A stretch of DNA of 64,000 nucleotides from Saccharopolyspora soli (GTDB lineage: Bacteria > Actinomycetota > Actinomycetes > Mycobacteriales > Pseudonocardiaceae), in assembly GCF_022678645.1 (NCBI RefSeq), contig NZ_JALBWV010000030.1, positions 35,216-99,215 on the forward strand, read 5' to 3'. Within the stretch, counting starts at the first letter, position 1. Each line of letters starts with the position of its first letter. The notes below the pieces were generated by a model, which saw nothing but the letters and a program-made list of their open reading frames with translations, did not search any database and was not told the DNA's origin. Below are positions 8,473 through 16,707 of the stretch, piece by piece. The position numbers and the translations under genes were made by a program.

Positions 8473-9225
8473 GTGCAGGTGAGCTGCGCGACGATCGCCA
8501 CTCCGGGCCGAGTGAACGAGGACTACGCGGTCACCGGACCGGACTGGGCATTCGTCCTGGACGGCGCCACCGCTGCGTCCGGTGTGGACAGTGGCTGCGT
8601 GCACGACGTGCGCTGGCTGGTGCGCCGACTGGGCGGCGAGCTCGCGCAGCGGCTGGCCGTGTCGGATGAAACGGCGCCGGATGTGCTTGCCGAAGCGATC
8701 CAGGCGACCGGCGCGGCGCATGCGGACACCTGCGACCTGCGGAATCCCTCCAGCCCGTCGACAACGGTGGCGCTGCTCCGGCTGCGCGGCGACGACCTGG
8801 AGTACCTGGTGCTGGCCGACAGCCCGATCGTGCTCGACGTGGCGGGCGAGATCAGACCGATCATCGACGACCGGCTGGAGCACCTGCCGAGTTACACCGT
8901 CGAGGCCGTGCGCGAACTCCGGAACCGGCCTGGCGGGTTCTGGGTCGCGAGCACGGAACCGGCGGCCGCCTACCAGTCCGTGCGCGATGTGGTTCCGGTC
9001 GGTGAGGTGCGCCGAGCGGCGCTGCTCAGCGACGGCGCATCGCGCTACGTCGAAAGGTTCGGACTGGCGGACTGGGCAGGGCTGATGGACCTCGTCGACC
9101 AAGCTGGCCCAGCCGAGCTGCTGCGCCGCGTGCGCGCGGCGGAGCAGACGGAGACGCCCGAAGAACGCAGCCGACACCGAGGAAAACCCCACGACGACGC
9201 AACAGCGCTGTTCGTCCGGTTCTAG
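8473..9225 (+). CDS. PP2C-family protein phosphatase
   Basis: 250 residues from GTG 8473. Metal-binding motifs of the PPM/PP2C family are in the expected order: GRVNEDYAV (first Asp), FVLDGAT (DG), SSPSTTVALL, ALLSDGASRYVE (DG) and the terminal HDDATALFVRF (DD). These bind Mn or Mg and dephosphorylate phospho-Ser or phospho-Thr. The protein is only the catalytic domain, without membrane segment or sensor, so it is cytoplasmic. Co-transcription with the MarR regulator (4-bp gap) is likely; no kinase is adjacent. Confidence 0.85.
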   Translation: MQVSCATIATPGRVNEDYAVTGPDWAFVLDGATAASGVDSGCVHDVRWLVRRLGGELAQRLAVSDETAPDVLAEAIQATGAAHADTCDLRNPSSPSTTVALLRLRGDDLEYLVLADSPIVLDVAGEIRPIIDDRLEHLPSYTVEAVRELRNRPGGFWVASTEPAAAYQSVRDVVPVGEVRRAALLSDGASRYVERFGLADWAGLMDLVDQAGPAELLRRVRAAEQTETPEERSRHRGKPHDDATALFVRF

Positions 9226-9340
9226 GCCGCGACGCACTGCGCGGTTCTGCTCTGTTCGAGCGGAAAATCCGCTTGACCGGTTCCGTCGCGCCGGACACCC
9301 GGTACTGAATGGGGTGAGCCGGTGTGGGGAGGGACGTTCG

Positions 9341-10387
9341 ATGAATCGTGAGCAGCGTGGTGTCGTGCAGGCCGTGTCGGTGATCGCGGCGTTGCTCTGG
9401 GTCGGGCTCGGATTGCGGTTCGGCTGGCCGGTCTGGTTGTGCATCGCATTGGTGATCGCGACGATCGTGGCTCCGTGGTTGGTGATCTGGCGATATCGGC
9501 GATGGCGGGCACCGAAACGCGTTCCGCCCCAGCCGGTAGAGCCCGCCCAGCGTCCGGAACCACCGCGGACGAACGAGCGGTCCGTATCGGGCGTGTCGCT
9601 GCGCAGCGCGCATCCCGATTACCGATTCCTGTTCTCCGGCAAGGTGATCTGGTACGCACAGCCGAACGCGCCGGGGTTGCCGCACGCCGATCCGGGCGGG
9701 CTCGCAGTCGATCTGATCCTGGCGCAGGCGGCGCAGTTCGTCGCGGAAGTCGCCCCGGACGAGGGAGAACTCGCGCGGCACCGGTTGACCGCCGCGCTGG
9801 GCGCGCAACGCTCGGACCCCGCCGGGCAGATTTCTGCTTGGGCCAGCGAGGTTCGGCTCGAACTGCCCGAAGCCGACGCGGAGCGAATACGGCGGCTGGT
9901 GGATGCCCGCAAGGACGCCGAACTCTGGGAGCGGGCCCGCGACCACGAGCGCGAGAAGCGGGCGTACCTGGCCGATGACGTGCTGAAAAACCCCGGTAGC
10001 GCGTTGGTTTGGTGGTTGGCGCGAGGGGACGGCGACGTCGACGAGGCGGTTCGGCAGATCGGCAACCTGCGGAGACTGACCGCGGCGGCGCACGACACCC
10101 GGATCCCGGACCCGGACTTCAACGCTCCACATTGGATCGGACCGGTGCCCAACGGGATGCATTCGTTCCTGTTGGAGGAGTTCGAGTTCAACGGCAGCGG
10201 CATGGGCGCCTCGCAACACGTGTTGGCCGCGATCGAAGGACTGGCCGCCGGAGAGGAACGCGCGGCGCTGAGCCGCCGGTTGGCCGAGGTGCTGGCCGCA
10301 CACGGCCACCACGAGCTGGCCGAACTGGTCCGGGACCGCTTCGACGCATCCGACCGGCAGCAGCTGCCCGATTCGGAAGCGTCCTGA
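9341..10387 (+). CDS. Membrane-anchored protein of unknown function
   Basis: 348 residues from ATG 9341 (GGGGAGGGACG upstream). Two hydrophobic helices, about residues 8-27 (VVQAVSVIAALLWVGLGLRF) and 28-50, form a hairpin anchor followed by a proline-rich linker and a cytoplasmic domain of about 280 residues. That domain has a charged helical stretch (RRLVDARKDAELWERARDHE and onward to about residue 215) that could be coiled coil, then AVRQIGNLRRLTAAAH and a helical C terminus. It looks like an actinobacterial protein with no named domain I recognise. It is convergent with the DUF72 gene, with a family C palindrome between them. Confidence 0.6.
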   Translation: MNREQRGVVQAVSVIAALLWVGLGLRFGWPVWLCIALVIATIVAPWLVIWRYRRWRAPKRVPPQPVEPAQRPEPPRTNERSVSGVSLRSAHPDYRFLFSGKVIWYAQPNAPGLPHADPGGLAVDLILAQAAQFVAEVAPDEGELARHRLTAALGAQRSDPAGQISAWASEVRLELPEADAERIRRLVDARKDAELWERARDHEREKRAYLADDVLKNPGSALVWWLARGDGDVDEAVRQIGNLRRLTAAAHDTRIPDPDFNAPHWIGPVPNGMHSFLLEEFEFNGSGMGASQHVLAAIEGLAAGEERAALSRRLAEVLAAHGHHELAELVRDRFDASDRQQLPDSEAS

Positions 10388-10396
10388 GCACCCTGT

Positions 10397-10416
10397 GCAA
10401 TTCCTCGCGAAATTGC
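10397..10416. repeat. Family C palindrome, copy 1
   Basis: GCAATTCCTCGCGAAATTGC lies between the convergent genes ending at 10387 and 10423. GCAATT/AATTGC arms flank a CTCGCGA centre. Similar palindromes occur at 21650 and 56303, also between convergent genes, so a bidirectional terminator or protein site is plausible. Confidence 0.55.
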
Positions 10417-10422
10417 GCGCGT

Positions 10423-11307
10423 TCACCCGGCGGTGCGTTTGGCGAGGGCTATCGCGTCGTGGGGGGCGTGGGCCTTCACGTCGTTGTCGAAGTAGGCGTA
10501 GACGTCGCGGCCCTTGGTCGTCGGGGCTGGTTCGGCCACCGTGTGCTCGGTCTCGGGGCACTCGCCCGCGTGCCAGGCGAGCATCAGTTTCGCCCAGCGG
10601 TCCAGGTCCTTCGCCGTGTAGCCGCTGGCGTACAGCTCCTCCGCACCGTGCAGTCGGACGTAGACGAAGTCGCTCGTGACGTCTTCGAGGTGCGGCCAGT
10701 CGCCCGCCGCGTCCGCGACGACCAGGCCGATGTCGTGGCTGCGGAGCAGCTCGACCACCTCGGGCGCGGCGAAGTCCGGGTGGCGGACTTCGAGCGCGTG
10801 GCGCAGCGGGCGGTCCGCATCGGTCTTGGTGAGCGCACGGCCCGACAAGCGGTCGTCGTGCCGCGAGGCCAGCGCAGCGGCCGCAGCGGTGCTGCGGGGG
10901 AGGAGGCGGAAGAACGCCGTCAGGCGTTCGACGTCGACGCCCAGCGACGGCGGGAGCTGCCAGAGCAGCGGCCCGAGCTTGGCGCCGAGGGCGAGGACGC
11001 CGGAGGCGAAGAAGTTCGCCAGCGGCGTTTCGACGTCGCGGAGCTTCTTCATGTGGGTGATGTAGCGGCTTCCCTTGACCGCGAACAGGAAATCGTCCGG
11101 GGTCTGCTCGGCCCAGCGGCGGTAGTGCTCCGGTCGTTGCAGCGAGTAGAACGATGCGTTGATCTCGGTGGAGCCGAGCCGGTGCGACAGGTATTCGAGC
11201 TCACCACCGCGTCGCAGATCGTGCGGGTAGAACGGACCGTGCCAAGGGCCGTACACCCAGCCGGAAGTGCCGATCCGGATCCTGCGCGACGTCGACCGAG
11301 CTCGCAT
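10423..11307 (-). CDS. DUF72 (YecE-like) protein
   Basis: 294 residues starting MRARSTSRRIRIGTSGWVYG. The opening IRIGTSGWxYxxW..FYP and the later LGSTEINASFYSLQ, FAVKGSRYITHMKKL and LPPSL blocks are diagnostic of DUF72, a TIM-barrel-like fold found across bacteria and archaea with no proven activity. The C-terminal YVRLHGAEELYASGYTAKDLDRW and VYAYFDNDVKAHAPHDA blocks, with the conserved Tyr/Phe-Asn-Asn/Asp motif, are also typical. It is monocistronic, tail to tail with the membrane protein to its left. Structural relatives suggest a metal-dependent hydrolase or isomerase, but that remains inference. Confidence 0.85.
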   Translation of the reverse strand: MRARSTSRRIRIGTSGWVYGPWHGPFYPHDLRRGGELEYLSHRLGSTEINASFYSLQRPEHYRRWAEQTPDDFLFAVKGSRYITHMKKLRDVETPLANFFASGVLALGAKLGPLLWQLPPSLGVDVERLTAFFRLLPRSTAAAAALASRHDDRLSGRALTKTDADRPLRHALEVRHPDFAAPEVVELLRSHDIGLVVADAAGDWPHLEDVTSDFVYVRLHGAEELYASGYTAKDLDRWAKLMLAWHAGECPETEHTVAEPAPTTKGRDVYAYFDNDVKAHAPHDAIALAKRTAG

Positions 11308-11361
11308 GACCCTTCCAACGGTACCCGCCCGCCGAGCTGTCGGTTCGCCGTCGCCGACTCC

Positions 11362-12525
11362 TCAGCGGAGGGTGACAGGCAGAGTCCGCAGGCCGCGGTT
11401 GCGGAACGAGTTCCGCCACTGGAGCTCTTCCTCGGGCACCGCCAGCGCCAGGTGCGGGAACCTGCCCAGCAGGGTGCCGAGGGCGACCTCCGCCTCCATC
11501 CGCGCCAGCGAGGCTCCGAGGCAGTAGTGCGGTCCGTGGCCGAAGGCGAGGTGCGGGTTGTCCTCGCGGCCGGGGTCGAGGCGGCTCGGATCGACGTACT
11601 GGTCCGGGTCGTGGTGCGCCGAGACCACGGAGAGCAGCACCGTTTCCCCGGCCGGGATGGACACGCCGCCGATCTCGACGTCGGTCACCGGGAAGCGGCG
11701 GATCGCCAGCTGCGGGGGCGGGTCGAACCGCAGCAGTTCGTCCACAGTGGTCGTTGAAACTCCTTGGCGCGCCTTTGCGAGCGCCGCTGGCCGGGCCAAC
11801 AGCGCCGCAAGACCGTTGCCCAGCAGGTTCACCGTGTTCTCGTAGCCCGCGAACAGCACCAGGAAGGTCGCGGAGGTCAACTCGTCCTCGGTCAGCCGAT
11901 CCTCCTCGTCGCGCAGTTCGATGAGCGCGCTCAGGAAGTCGGTGCCGGGCTTGGCGCGTTTCGCCGCGATCAGGTCGAGCAGGTAGCGGTGCAGCGAGCC
12001 GAGCGCCTCGGTCGCCTGCTGCGGGGTTTCGGGCGCGAGCAGGCCGTCCGTCCAGGATCGGAAGTCCGGCCGGTCGGCGGTGTCCACGCCGAGCAGTTCG
12101 CAGATCGCCGTGATCGGCAGTGGCGCGCAGTAGGCGGGCAGCAGATCCGCTTCTTCCTGCCCGTCCAGGGCGTCCAGCAGTTCGTCGGCGATCTGCTGGA
12201 TCCGCGGCCGCAGCGGTTCGATCCGGCGCGGCGCGAACGCCTTGCCGATCAGGCGGCGCAGCCTGGTGTGCTCGGGTGCGTCCATGTTCAGCAGGTTGGC
12301 GTCCAGCGCGGGCGGCAGCGAGAAGTCGCGGTAGCCGCCGTTGGAGTGCTTCTTGTCCAGCGACAGCCGCGGGTCGGCCAGCGCCGCGCGCACGTCGGCA
12401 TAGCGGGTGACCAACCAGATCGACGTGCCGTCCGGGGCGGTGGCGCGGTGCACCGGACCTTGTTCGCGCAGGCGCGCGTAAGTGGCTCGGGGCGCGGTGA
12501 TGAATGCGGAGTCGATCTCGATCAC
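11362..12525 (-). CDS. Cytochrome P450 (CYP107-like)
   Basis: 387 residues from GTG 12525 (MIEIDSAFITAPRATYARLR); the open frame extends to 12630 but the family start is here. Features: I-helix FAGYENT (225-231), where Glu-Asn replaces the usual Asp/Glu-Thr; K-helix ELLR (263-266); haem loop FGHGPHYCLGASLAR with the cysteine at about 335. The sequence style (ATAPDGTSIWLVTRY, DPRLSLDKKHS) matches CYP107-type enzymes of secondary metabolism or xenobiotic turnover. No redox partner or biosynthetic genes are adjacent. Divergent from phnD across a 140-bp gap, which must hold both promoters. Confidence 0.92.
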   Translation of the reverse strand: MIEIDSAFITAPRATYARLREQGPVHRATAPDGTSIWLVTRYADVRAALADPRLSLDKKHSNGGYRDFSLPPALDANLLNMDAPEHTRLRRLIGKAFAPRRIEPLRPRIQQIADELLDALDGQEEADLLPAYCAPLPITAICELLGVDTADRPDFRSWTDGLLAPETPQQATEALGSLHRYLLDLIAAKRAKPGTDFLSALIELRDEEDRLTEDELTSATFLVLFAGYENTVNLLGNGLAALLARPAALAKARQGVSTTTVDELLRFDPPPQLAIRRFPVTDVEIGGVSIPAGETVLLSVVSAHHDPDQYVDPSRLDPGREDNPHLAFGHGPHYCLGASLARMEAEVALGTLLGRFPHLALAVPEEELQWRNSFRNRGLRTLPVTLR

Positions 12526-12665
12526 GACATTGAACCTACGCGAGATGTCAGGGCAGATGCGTTGGAACGTCCCCGAGCGTTCGATTGCGCGTAACCCGGA
12601 ACCGACGGCCGCTCCATCTGCCTTCCGCACGCTGGCGGCGCACGTTAGCTATGGAAGGACCTGGC

Positions 12666-13604
12666 ATGTTCAACGTATCCCGGCGGTTGCTCACCGTGCT
12701 GGCCTGTGTGGCGCTGCCGTTGGGCCTGGCCGCCTGCGGCCCGAGCGCGGCGACCGATCAGAGCAGCACGCGCAACCCCGACGAGCTGGTGTTCGCGTCC
12801 ATCCCGTCCGAGGAGTCCACCAGCCTGGAGCAGGAGTTCAAGCCGCTCATCGACATGCTGTCGAAGGAGACCGGCAAGAAGATCCGCATCGAGAAGGCCA
12901 CCGACTACGCGGCGGTCATCGAGGGCCAGCGCACCGGCAAGGTCGATATCGCGATGTACGGACCGCTGTCCTACGTGGTGGCGCGCAACAGCGGGGTCCG
13001 GATCACCCCGCTCGGTGCGCAGGTCGAGACCCCGGGCTCCGTACCCGGATACCGGTCGTACGGGCTGGTCAAGGCCGATTCCCCGATCCAGCGTCTGGAG
13101 GATTTCCGGGGCAAGCAGGTCTGCTTCGTGGACCCCAACTCGACCTCCGGCTACCTGTACCCGAAGGCGGCGCTGCAGACCGCTGGTATCGACGTCGCAC
13201 GGGACATCAAGCCGGTGATGGCTGGTGGTCACGACGCATCCGCGCTGGCGATTAACAGCGGCCAGTGCGACGCCGGATTCGCCTACGACACCATGGTCGA
13301 CAAGCAGCTGCCGGAGAAGGGCAGCCTCAAGCCGGGCGACCTGCGGGTGGTGTGGCGTTCGGACGTGATCCCAGGTTCACCGGCAGCGGTCTCCGACGAC
13401 CTGGACCCGGCGCTGAAGGGCAAGATCGTCGAGGCGTTCAAGACCAAGGCGAACGCCGACTACCTCAAGGCCAACGGTTTCTGCACCGACAAGTGCGACA
13501 TCGGCGGCTACTGGGGCTTCGTCCCGGCTGACGACGCGACGTTCAACAGCGTCCGCGACGTATGCAACATCACCCGCGAAAAGCAGTGCACCGAGGGCAG
13601 CTGA
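12666..13604 (+). CDS. phnD: PhnD-type phosphonate-binding lipoprotein
   Basis: 312 residues from ATG 12666 (GAAGGACC upstream). The signal peptide ends in a lipobox LAAC, acylated at about Cys24. The mature part is a periplasmic-binding-protein type II fold with PhnD-family signatures: PDELVFASIPSEEST, IEGQRTGKVDIAMYGPLSY, RGKQVCFVDPNSTSGYLYP and SGQCDAGFAYD. It should capture phosphonate, phosphate or phosphite at the membrane surface for an ABC importer. No phnC ATPase or phnE permease lies in this window, so the partner is elsewhere or the protein is orphaned. A family A hairpin follows; the C-P lyase genes start 176 bp downstream. Confidence 0.88.
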   Translation: MFNVSRRLLTVLACVALPLGLAACGPSAATDQSSTRNPDELVFASIPSEESTSLEQEFKPLIDMLSKETGKKIRIEKATDYAAVIEGQRTGKVDIAMYGPLSYVVARNSGVRITPLGAQVETPGSVPGYRSYGLVKADSPIQRLEDFRGKQVCFVDPNSTSGYLYPKAALQTAGIDVARDIKPVMAGGHDASALAINSGQCDAGFAYDTMVDKQLPEKGSLKPGDLRVVWRSDVIPGSPAAVSDDLDPALKGKIVEAFKTKANADYLKANGFCTDKCDIGGYWGFVPADDATFNSVRDVCNITREKQCTEGS

Positions 13605-13620
13605 CGCGATTGGGTGATGA

Positions 13621-13667
13621 GTGAGGGGCACCTGTGACCCAGTTACTTGGTCACGGGTGCCCTTCAC
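13621..13667. terminator. Family A hairpin, copy 1
   Basis: GTGAGGGGCACCTGTGACC pairs with GGTCACGGGTGCCCTTCAC (two positions pair only as G-U in RNA), with a 9-base loop. It sits 16 bases after phnD and ahead of phnF, and probably ends the phnD transcript. Confidence 0.75.
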
Positions 13668-13780
13668 TCCGAAAAACCCACACGCGTTGGTGACAAGTGT
13701 TCGGGTTGTTCACTTGCGCGGTTCTGGGCGTTGGGGCTTGGGAAGTTGTTCGGACAAGGTCGTCGCGCAGGCTTCCGGAC

Positions 13781-14512
13781 GTGGTCAGAAGCCGGTATGT
13801 GGAGATAGCCGACACGCTCGCCGCCGAGCTGGCCGAGCTCCCCGCGGGGAGCCGGATCGCCGGTGAGCACGAGATCGCCGCGCGTTTCCAGGTGGGGCGG
13901 GCCGCGGCCCGCGCCGCGATGCAGGAACTGGAACAACGGCTGCTGGTGCGCCGGGTGCGCGGCGCCGGAACGTTCGTGAACCGGCGCATCGACTACGTGA
14001 TCTCCCAGCGCCGGGTTCCGTCGTGGCACCAGACCGTGCGCGAGGCCGGTGCCGTGCCGCGGTCGGTCGTGCGCGATGTGCGGCGCGTGCCGCTGCCCGC
14101 GGCCGAGGCCGCGCGGCTGGAGCGGCCCGCCGGTAACCCGGCGAGCCTGCTGATCCGCCAGTACTACGTCGACGACCTGCTGTACGGCTGGGCCAACGAG
14201 TGGATCCCGGTCGACGTGCTGGCCGACATCGACATCGCGGTGCACGCCGTCGAGTCGGTCGACTCGATCCTGCGCCAGATGAGCAAGGTGCAGCCGGTCC
14301 GGGCCTGGTGCCGGGTCAGCTACGCGCTGCCGGAACCCGAGGTCGTGGCCGGACTGGAGACCGAGTCCGGCCGACCGGTGTGGCTGGTGGAAAGCGTCAG
14401 CCGGGACGCCGCGAGCGGCGTCCCGGTGCTGTGCAGCCGGACGTGGTCGCGCCCAGATTCCGCCCGGATCGTCGTCGAGATGGACGGGCCGTACCAACCG
14501 GAGGACGAGTGA
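13781..14512 (+). CDS. phnF: GntR-family (PhnF-like) regulator of the phn operon
   Basis: 243 residues from GTG 13781 (MVRSRYVEIADTLAAELAEL), the usual start relative to the winged helix; the open frame runs upstream to 13697 without support. The N-terminal GntR helix-turn-helix reads GEHEIAARFQVGRAAARAAM followed by the wing VRRVRGAGTFVNRR. Residues from about 90 form a UTRA effector domain (ISQRRVPSWHQTVREAG ... SASIL-type strands), as in PhnF and the HutC subfamily. It is the first gene of the C-P lyase run and overlaps phnG by 4 bp, so it probably senses a phosphonate or phosphate signal and represses the operon including itself. Confidence 0.85.
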   Translation: MVRSRYVEIADTLAAELAELPAGSRIAGEHEIAARFQVGRAAARAAMQELEQRLLVRRVRGAGTFVNRRIDYVISQRRVPSWHQTVREAGAVPRSVVRDVRRVPLPAAEAARLERPAGNPASLLIRQYYVDDLLYGWANEWIPVDVLADIDIAVHAVESVDSILRQMSKVQPVRAWCRVSYALPEPEVVAGLETESGRPVWLVESVSRDAASGVPVLCSRTWSRPDSARIVVEMDGPYQPEDE

Positions 14513-14925
14513 ACAGGGAACAGCGGGTTGCGCTGCTCGCCGTGGCCGAACCGGCCGAGGTGATCGAGTTGGCCGACGGCTGCCTCGCGGCCGGGCCGCC
14601 GCCGACCGTACTGGTGGGACCGGAGATCGGCACCGTGTCGGTGCAGGTGCGGGAACCGATCGTGCGGGACCGGTTCCTGCTCGGCGATGTGCTCGCCTGC
14701 CGGGCCGAGGTGGAGTTGGACGGGGCGCGCGGCTGGGCGATGCGGCTGGGCGACGACCGGGCCGCCACGCTCGCCGCCGCGATCCTGGACGCCGCGGTGG
14801 AGTCCGGGCGGGCGCGGGCCGAGGTCGACCAGCTCTGCGCGCGGGTCCAAGAGCGGCAGCAGTTGGCCGAGGACACCGAATGGGCCGAGTTGGCACCGAC
14901 GATCGTCGAGTTCGAGGAATTGTGA
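14509..14925 (+). CDS. phnG: C-P lyase subunit PhnG
   Basis: 138 residues from GTG 14509, overlapping phnF as GTGA. The opening REQRVALLAVAEPAEV, the GPEIGTVSVQVREPI block with conserved Pro and the VLACRAEVELDG..GWAMRLGDD segment match PhnG. In the characterised E. coli complex PhnG forms the core with PhnH, PhnI and PhnJ and, with PhnI, supports transfer of the phosphonate to ATP-derived ribose triphosphate. It overlaps phnH by one base (TGATG). Confidence 0.88.
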   Translation: MNREQRVALLAVAEPAEVIELADGCLAAGPPPTVLVGPEIGTVSVQVREPIVRDRFLLGDVLACRAEVELDGARGWAMRLGDDRAATLAAAILDAAVESGRARAEVDQLCARVQERQQLAEDTEWAELAPTIVEFEEL

Positions 14926-15458
14926 TGACCGCTTCCCTGTCGCCTGAGAAGGCACAACTGGTCTTCCGCGCGGTGCTGGACGCGCTGGCCAGGCCGGGCG
15001 AGGTGCTGCGCTTGCCGGAGAGCCCGGTGCCCGCACCGCTGCTGCCGGTGCTGGCGCTGGCGGATCTGGACACCCCGGTGCACGTCGACGACTGGGCCGA
15101 TGTCGTCCGCACGCAGACCGCCGCGCCGATCGTCGACCGCTCCGGTGCGCGGCTGGCGGCGCTGCTCAAGCCGTTCGGCGAGTTGTCCGGTTTCCGCGTC
15201 GGCAGTGCCGCCGCGCCGGAAGAGGCAGCGTTGGTTTCCGTTGCGGTGCAAGGCTTCGGCGCGGGTCCGGCGCTGCGGCTGAGCGGCCCCGGTGTGCCTG
15301 GGCAGCGCGAATTGCGGGTGTCCGGCCTGCCCGCGGACTTCGTCGCGCAGCGGCGGAACCTGATCGCCTTCCCGGCCGGTCCCGACCTGCTGCTGGTCGA
15401 CCCCGCTGGCGAACTGGTCGGGCTGCCGCGCTCCACCCGAGTCGAGGAAGGTGCCTGA
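14925..15458 (+). CDS. phnH: C-P lyase subunit PhnH
   Basis: 177 residues from ATG 14925, whose A is the last base of the phnG stop. Blocks PEKAQLVFRAVLDALARPG and ADLDTPVHVDDW are characteristic of PhnH, a core subunit with a PLP-transferase-like fold that has lost PLP chemistry. It stabilises the PhnGHIJ complex. One-base overlap with phnI (TGATG) indicates tight translational coupling. Confidence 0.88.
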   Translation: MTASLSPEKAQLVFRAVLDALARPGEVLRLPESPVPAPLLPVLALADLDTPVHVDDWADVVRTQTAAPIVDRSGARLAALLKPFGELSGFRVGSAAAPEEAALVSVAVQGFGAGPALRLSGPGVPGQRELRVSGLPADFVAQRRNLIAFPAGPDLLLVDPAGELVGLPRSTRVEEGA

Positions 15459-16567
15459 TGGGATATTCCGGAGTTCGCGGCGGGATGAGCGCCATCCTGG
15501 CCGCCGAGCGGCTGGTGCGCCGGTCGCGGGATCACGCCCCGGCGGGCTGGGCGAGCACCGAGCAGATCGTGCTGCGGTTCCGCCTGGCCGTCGATCGGAT
15601 CATGGGTGAGGCCGGGCTCTACGACCCGCCGACCGCCGCCGATGCTTTCCGGCAGGCCGAAGGGGATGTGCTGGAGGCGGCGCACTTGGTCCGGGCGCAC
15701 CGGTCGACGCTGCCGAGGTTGGCGGTCACCGAGCCGGTCGATCCGGACGAGATGGTGGTGCTGCGCCGCATCGTCCCGGCCAACCGCACCCCGGACGGCC
15801 CGCAGTTGCTCGGCCGCACCACCGACTACACCGGCCGACTCCTGGAACGCCCGGACGGCGCGCCGGAACCCACCGAGTCCACAGTGGATGAACAGGTCGA
15901 GCGCACCGCGGAACAGCGCCACCCACGTCGCTTCTACCAACTGCTCCGCGACCTCGACCTGGTCGTGGAGCACGGCGAGCGGGTCGAGGACCCCGAGCCG
16001 TTCGACATCACCCGGCGGGCCGCCCGCCCACCGGCACCGCGCTCGGCGGTGCTGTCCAGCATGGCTCGCGCGGAAACCGGTGCGCTGGTCGGGCTTTGGT
16101 ACCGGTCCGTCCTCGGCCCGGACGGCGACGTCCACGAGATCACCCTCGGCGACACCCGGCACGGCCGCGTCCCGCTGCGGGTCGTCCACCCGCACACCGG
16201 AAAACAGGTGCGGATCGGGCAGATCCGGGTGACCGAGGTGGAGGGCATCGAGGACCTCGACGGCGCCGACGAGGACCGCACCCGTTTCGACGTCGGCTAC
16301 GGGCTGTGCTTCGGGCACAACGAGCGCAAGGCGATCGCGATGGCGAACCTGGACATCGCCTGGCGCCGGGCCGCACCGGACAGCCCGCTGGAGCAGTTGC
16401 TGCTGCTCACCACCGACGGCCTGGACTCCGGGGGTTTCCTGGAGCACCTCAAGCTGCCGCACTACGTGACGTTCCGGTCCATGGTGGACCGCAAGATCGC
16501 CCGGCGGAAAGCGCGGAACTCGACCGAGCCGCGCGTGCCAGAGCCGTTCGGGAAGGAGTGCCGATGA
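15458..16567 (+). CDS. phnI: C-P lyase subunit PhnI
   Basis: 369 residues from ATG 15458. The opening MGYSGVRGGMSAILAAERLV, the segment LRFRLAVDRIMGEAGLYDP, and the later GYGLCFGHNERKAIAMANLD block are PhnI hallmarks. PhnI catalyses the nucleosidase-like step that displaces adenine of ATP with a phosphonate, giving alpha-D-ribose-1-phosphonate-5-triphosphate, with PhnG and PhnH. Its stop overlaps an unusual 47-codon miniORF (ATGA) that separates it from phnJ; normally phnJ follows directly. Confidence 0.9.
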   Translation: MGYSGVRGGMSAILAAERLVRRSRDHAPAGWASTEQIVLRFRLAVDRIMGEAGLYDPPTAADAFRQAEGDVLEAAHLVRAHRSTLPRLAVTEPVDPDEMVVLRRIVPANRTPDGPQLLGRTTDYTGRLLERPDGAPEPTESTVDEQVERTAEQRHPRRFYQLLRDLDLVVEHGERVEDPEPFDITRRAARPPAPRSAVLSSMARAETGALVGLWYRSVLGPDGDVHEITLGDTRHGRVPLRVVHPHTGKQVRIGQIRVTEVEGIEDLDGADEDRTRFDVGYGLCFGHNERKAIAMANLDIAWRRAAPDSPLEQLLLLTTDGLDSGGFLEHLKLPHYVTFRSMVDRKIARRKARNSTEPRVPEPFGKECR

Positions 16568-16707
16568 CGCCCCCTGTGTCAACCTCAGTCGTCCCGAACC
16601 GCACCTCAGGGGAACGTGACGCAAACCAGCCACGAGAAACCATGAAACGCCGAGAACGGCTGGGCGCGACCACAACTGTGAAATGCGGAGAGGCGGAACA
16701 GCGATGA
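16564..16707 (+). CDS. MiniORF of the phn repeat family, copy A
   Basis: 47 codons: starts MTPPVSTSVVPNRTSGERDA and ends KCGEAEQR. Its ATG overlaps the phnI stop (ATGA) and its stop overlaps the phnJ start (ATGA), so it forms a translational bridge. The end of the unit, GCGGAGAGGCGGAACAGCG, supplies the ribosome site (GGAGAGG) for phnJ. It matches the three tandem units at 19243-19651 at about three quarters of positions, with the best conservation in CACCTCAGGGGA, CCAGCCAC and GCGGAGAGGCGGA. No known domain; whether a peptide is made or the unit works as RNA or DNA is unknown. Confidence 0.65.
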   Translation: MTPPVSTSVVPNRTSGERDANQPRETMKRRERLGATTTVKCGEAEQR

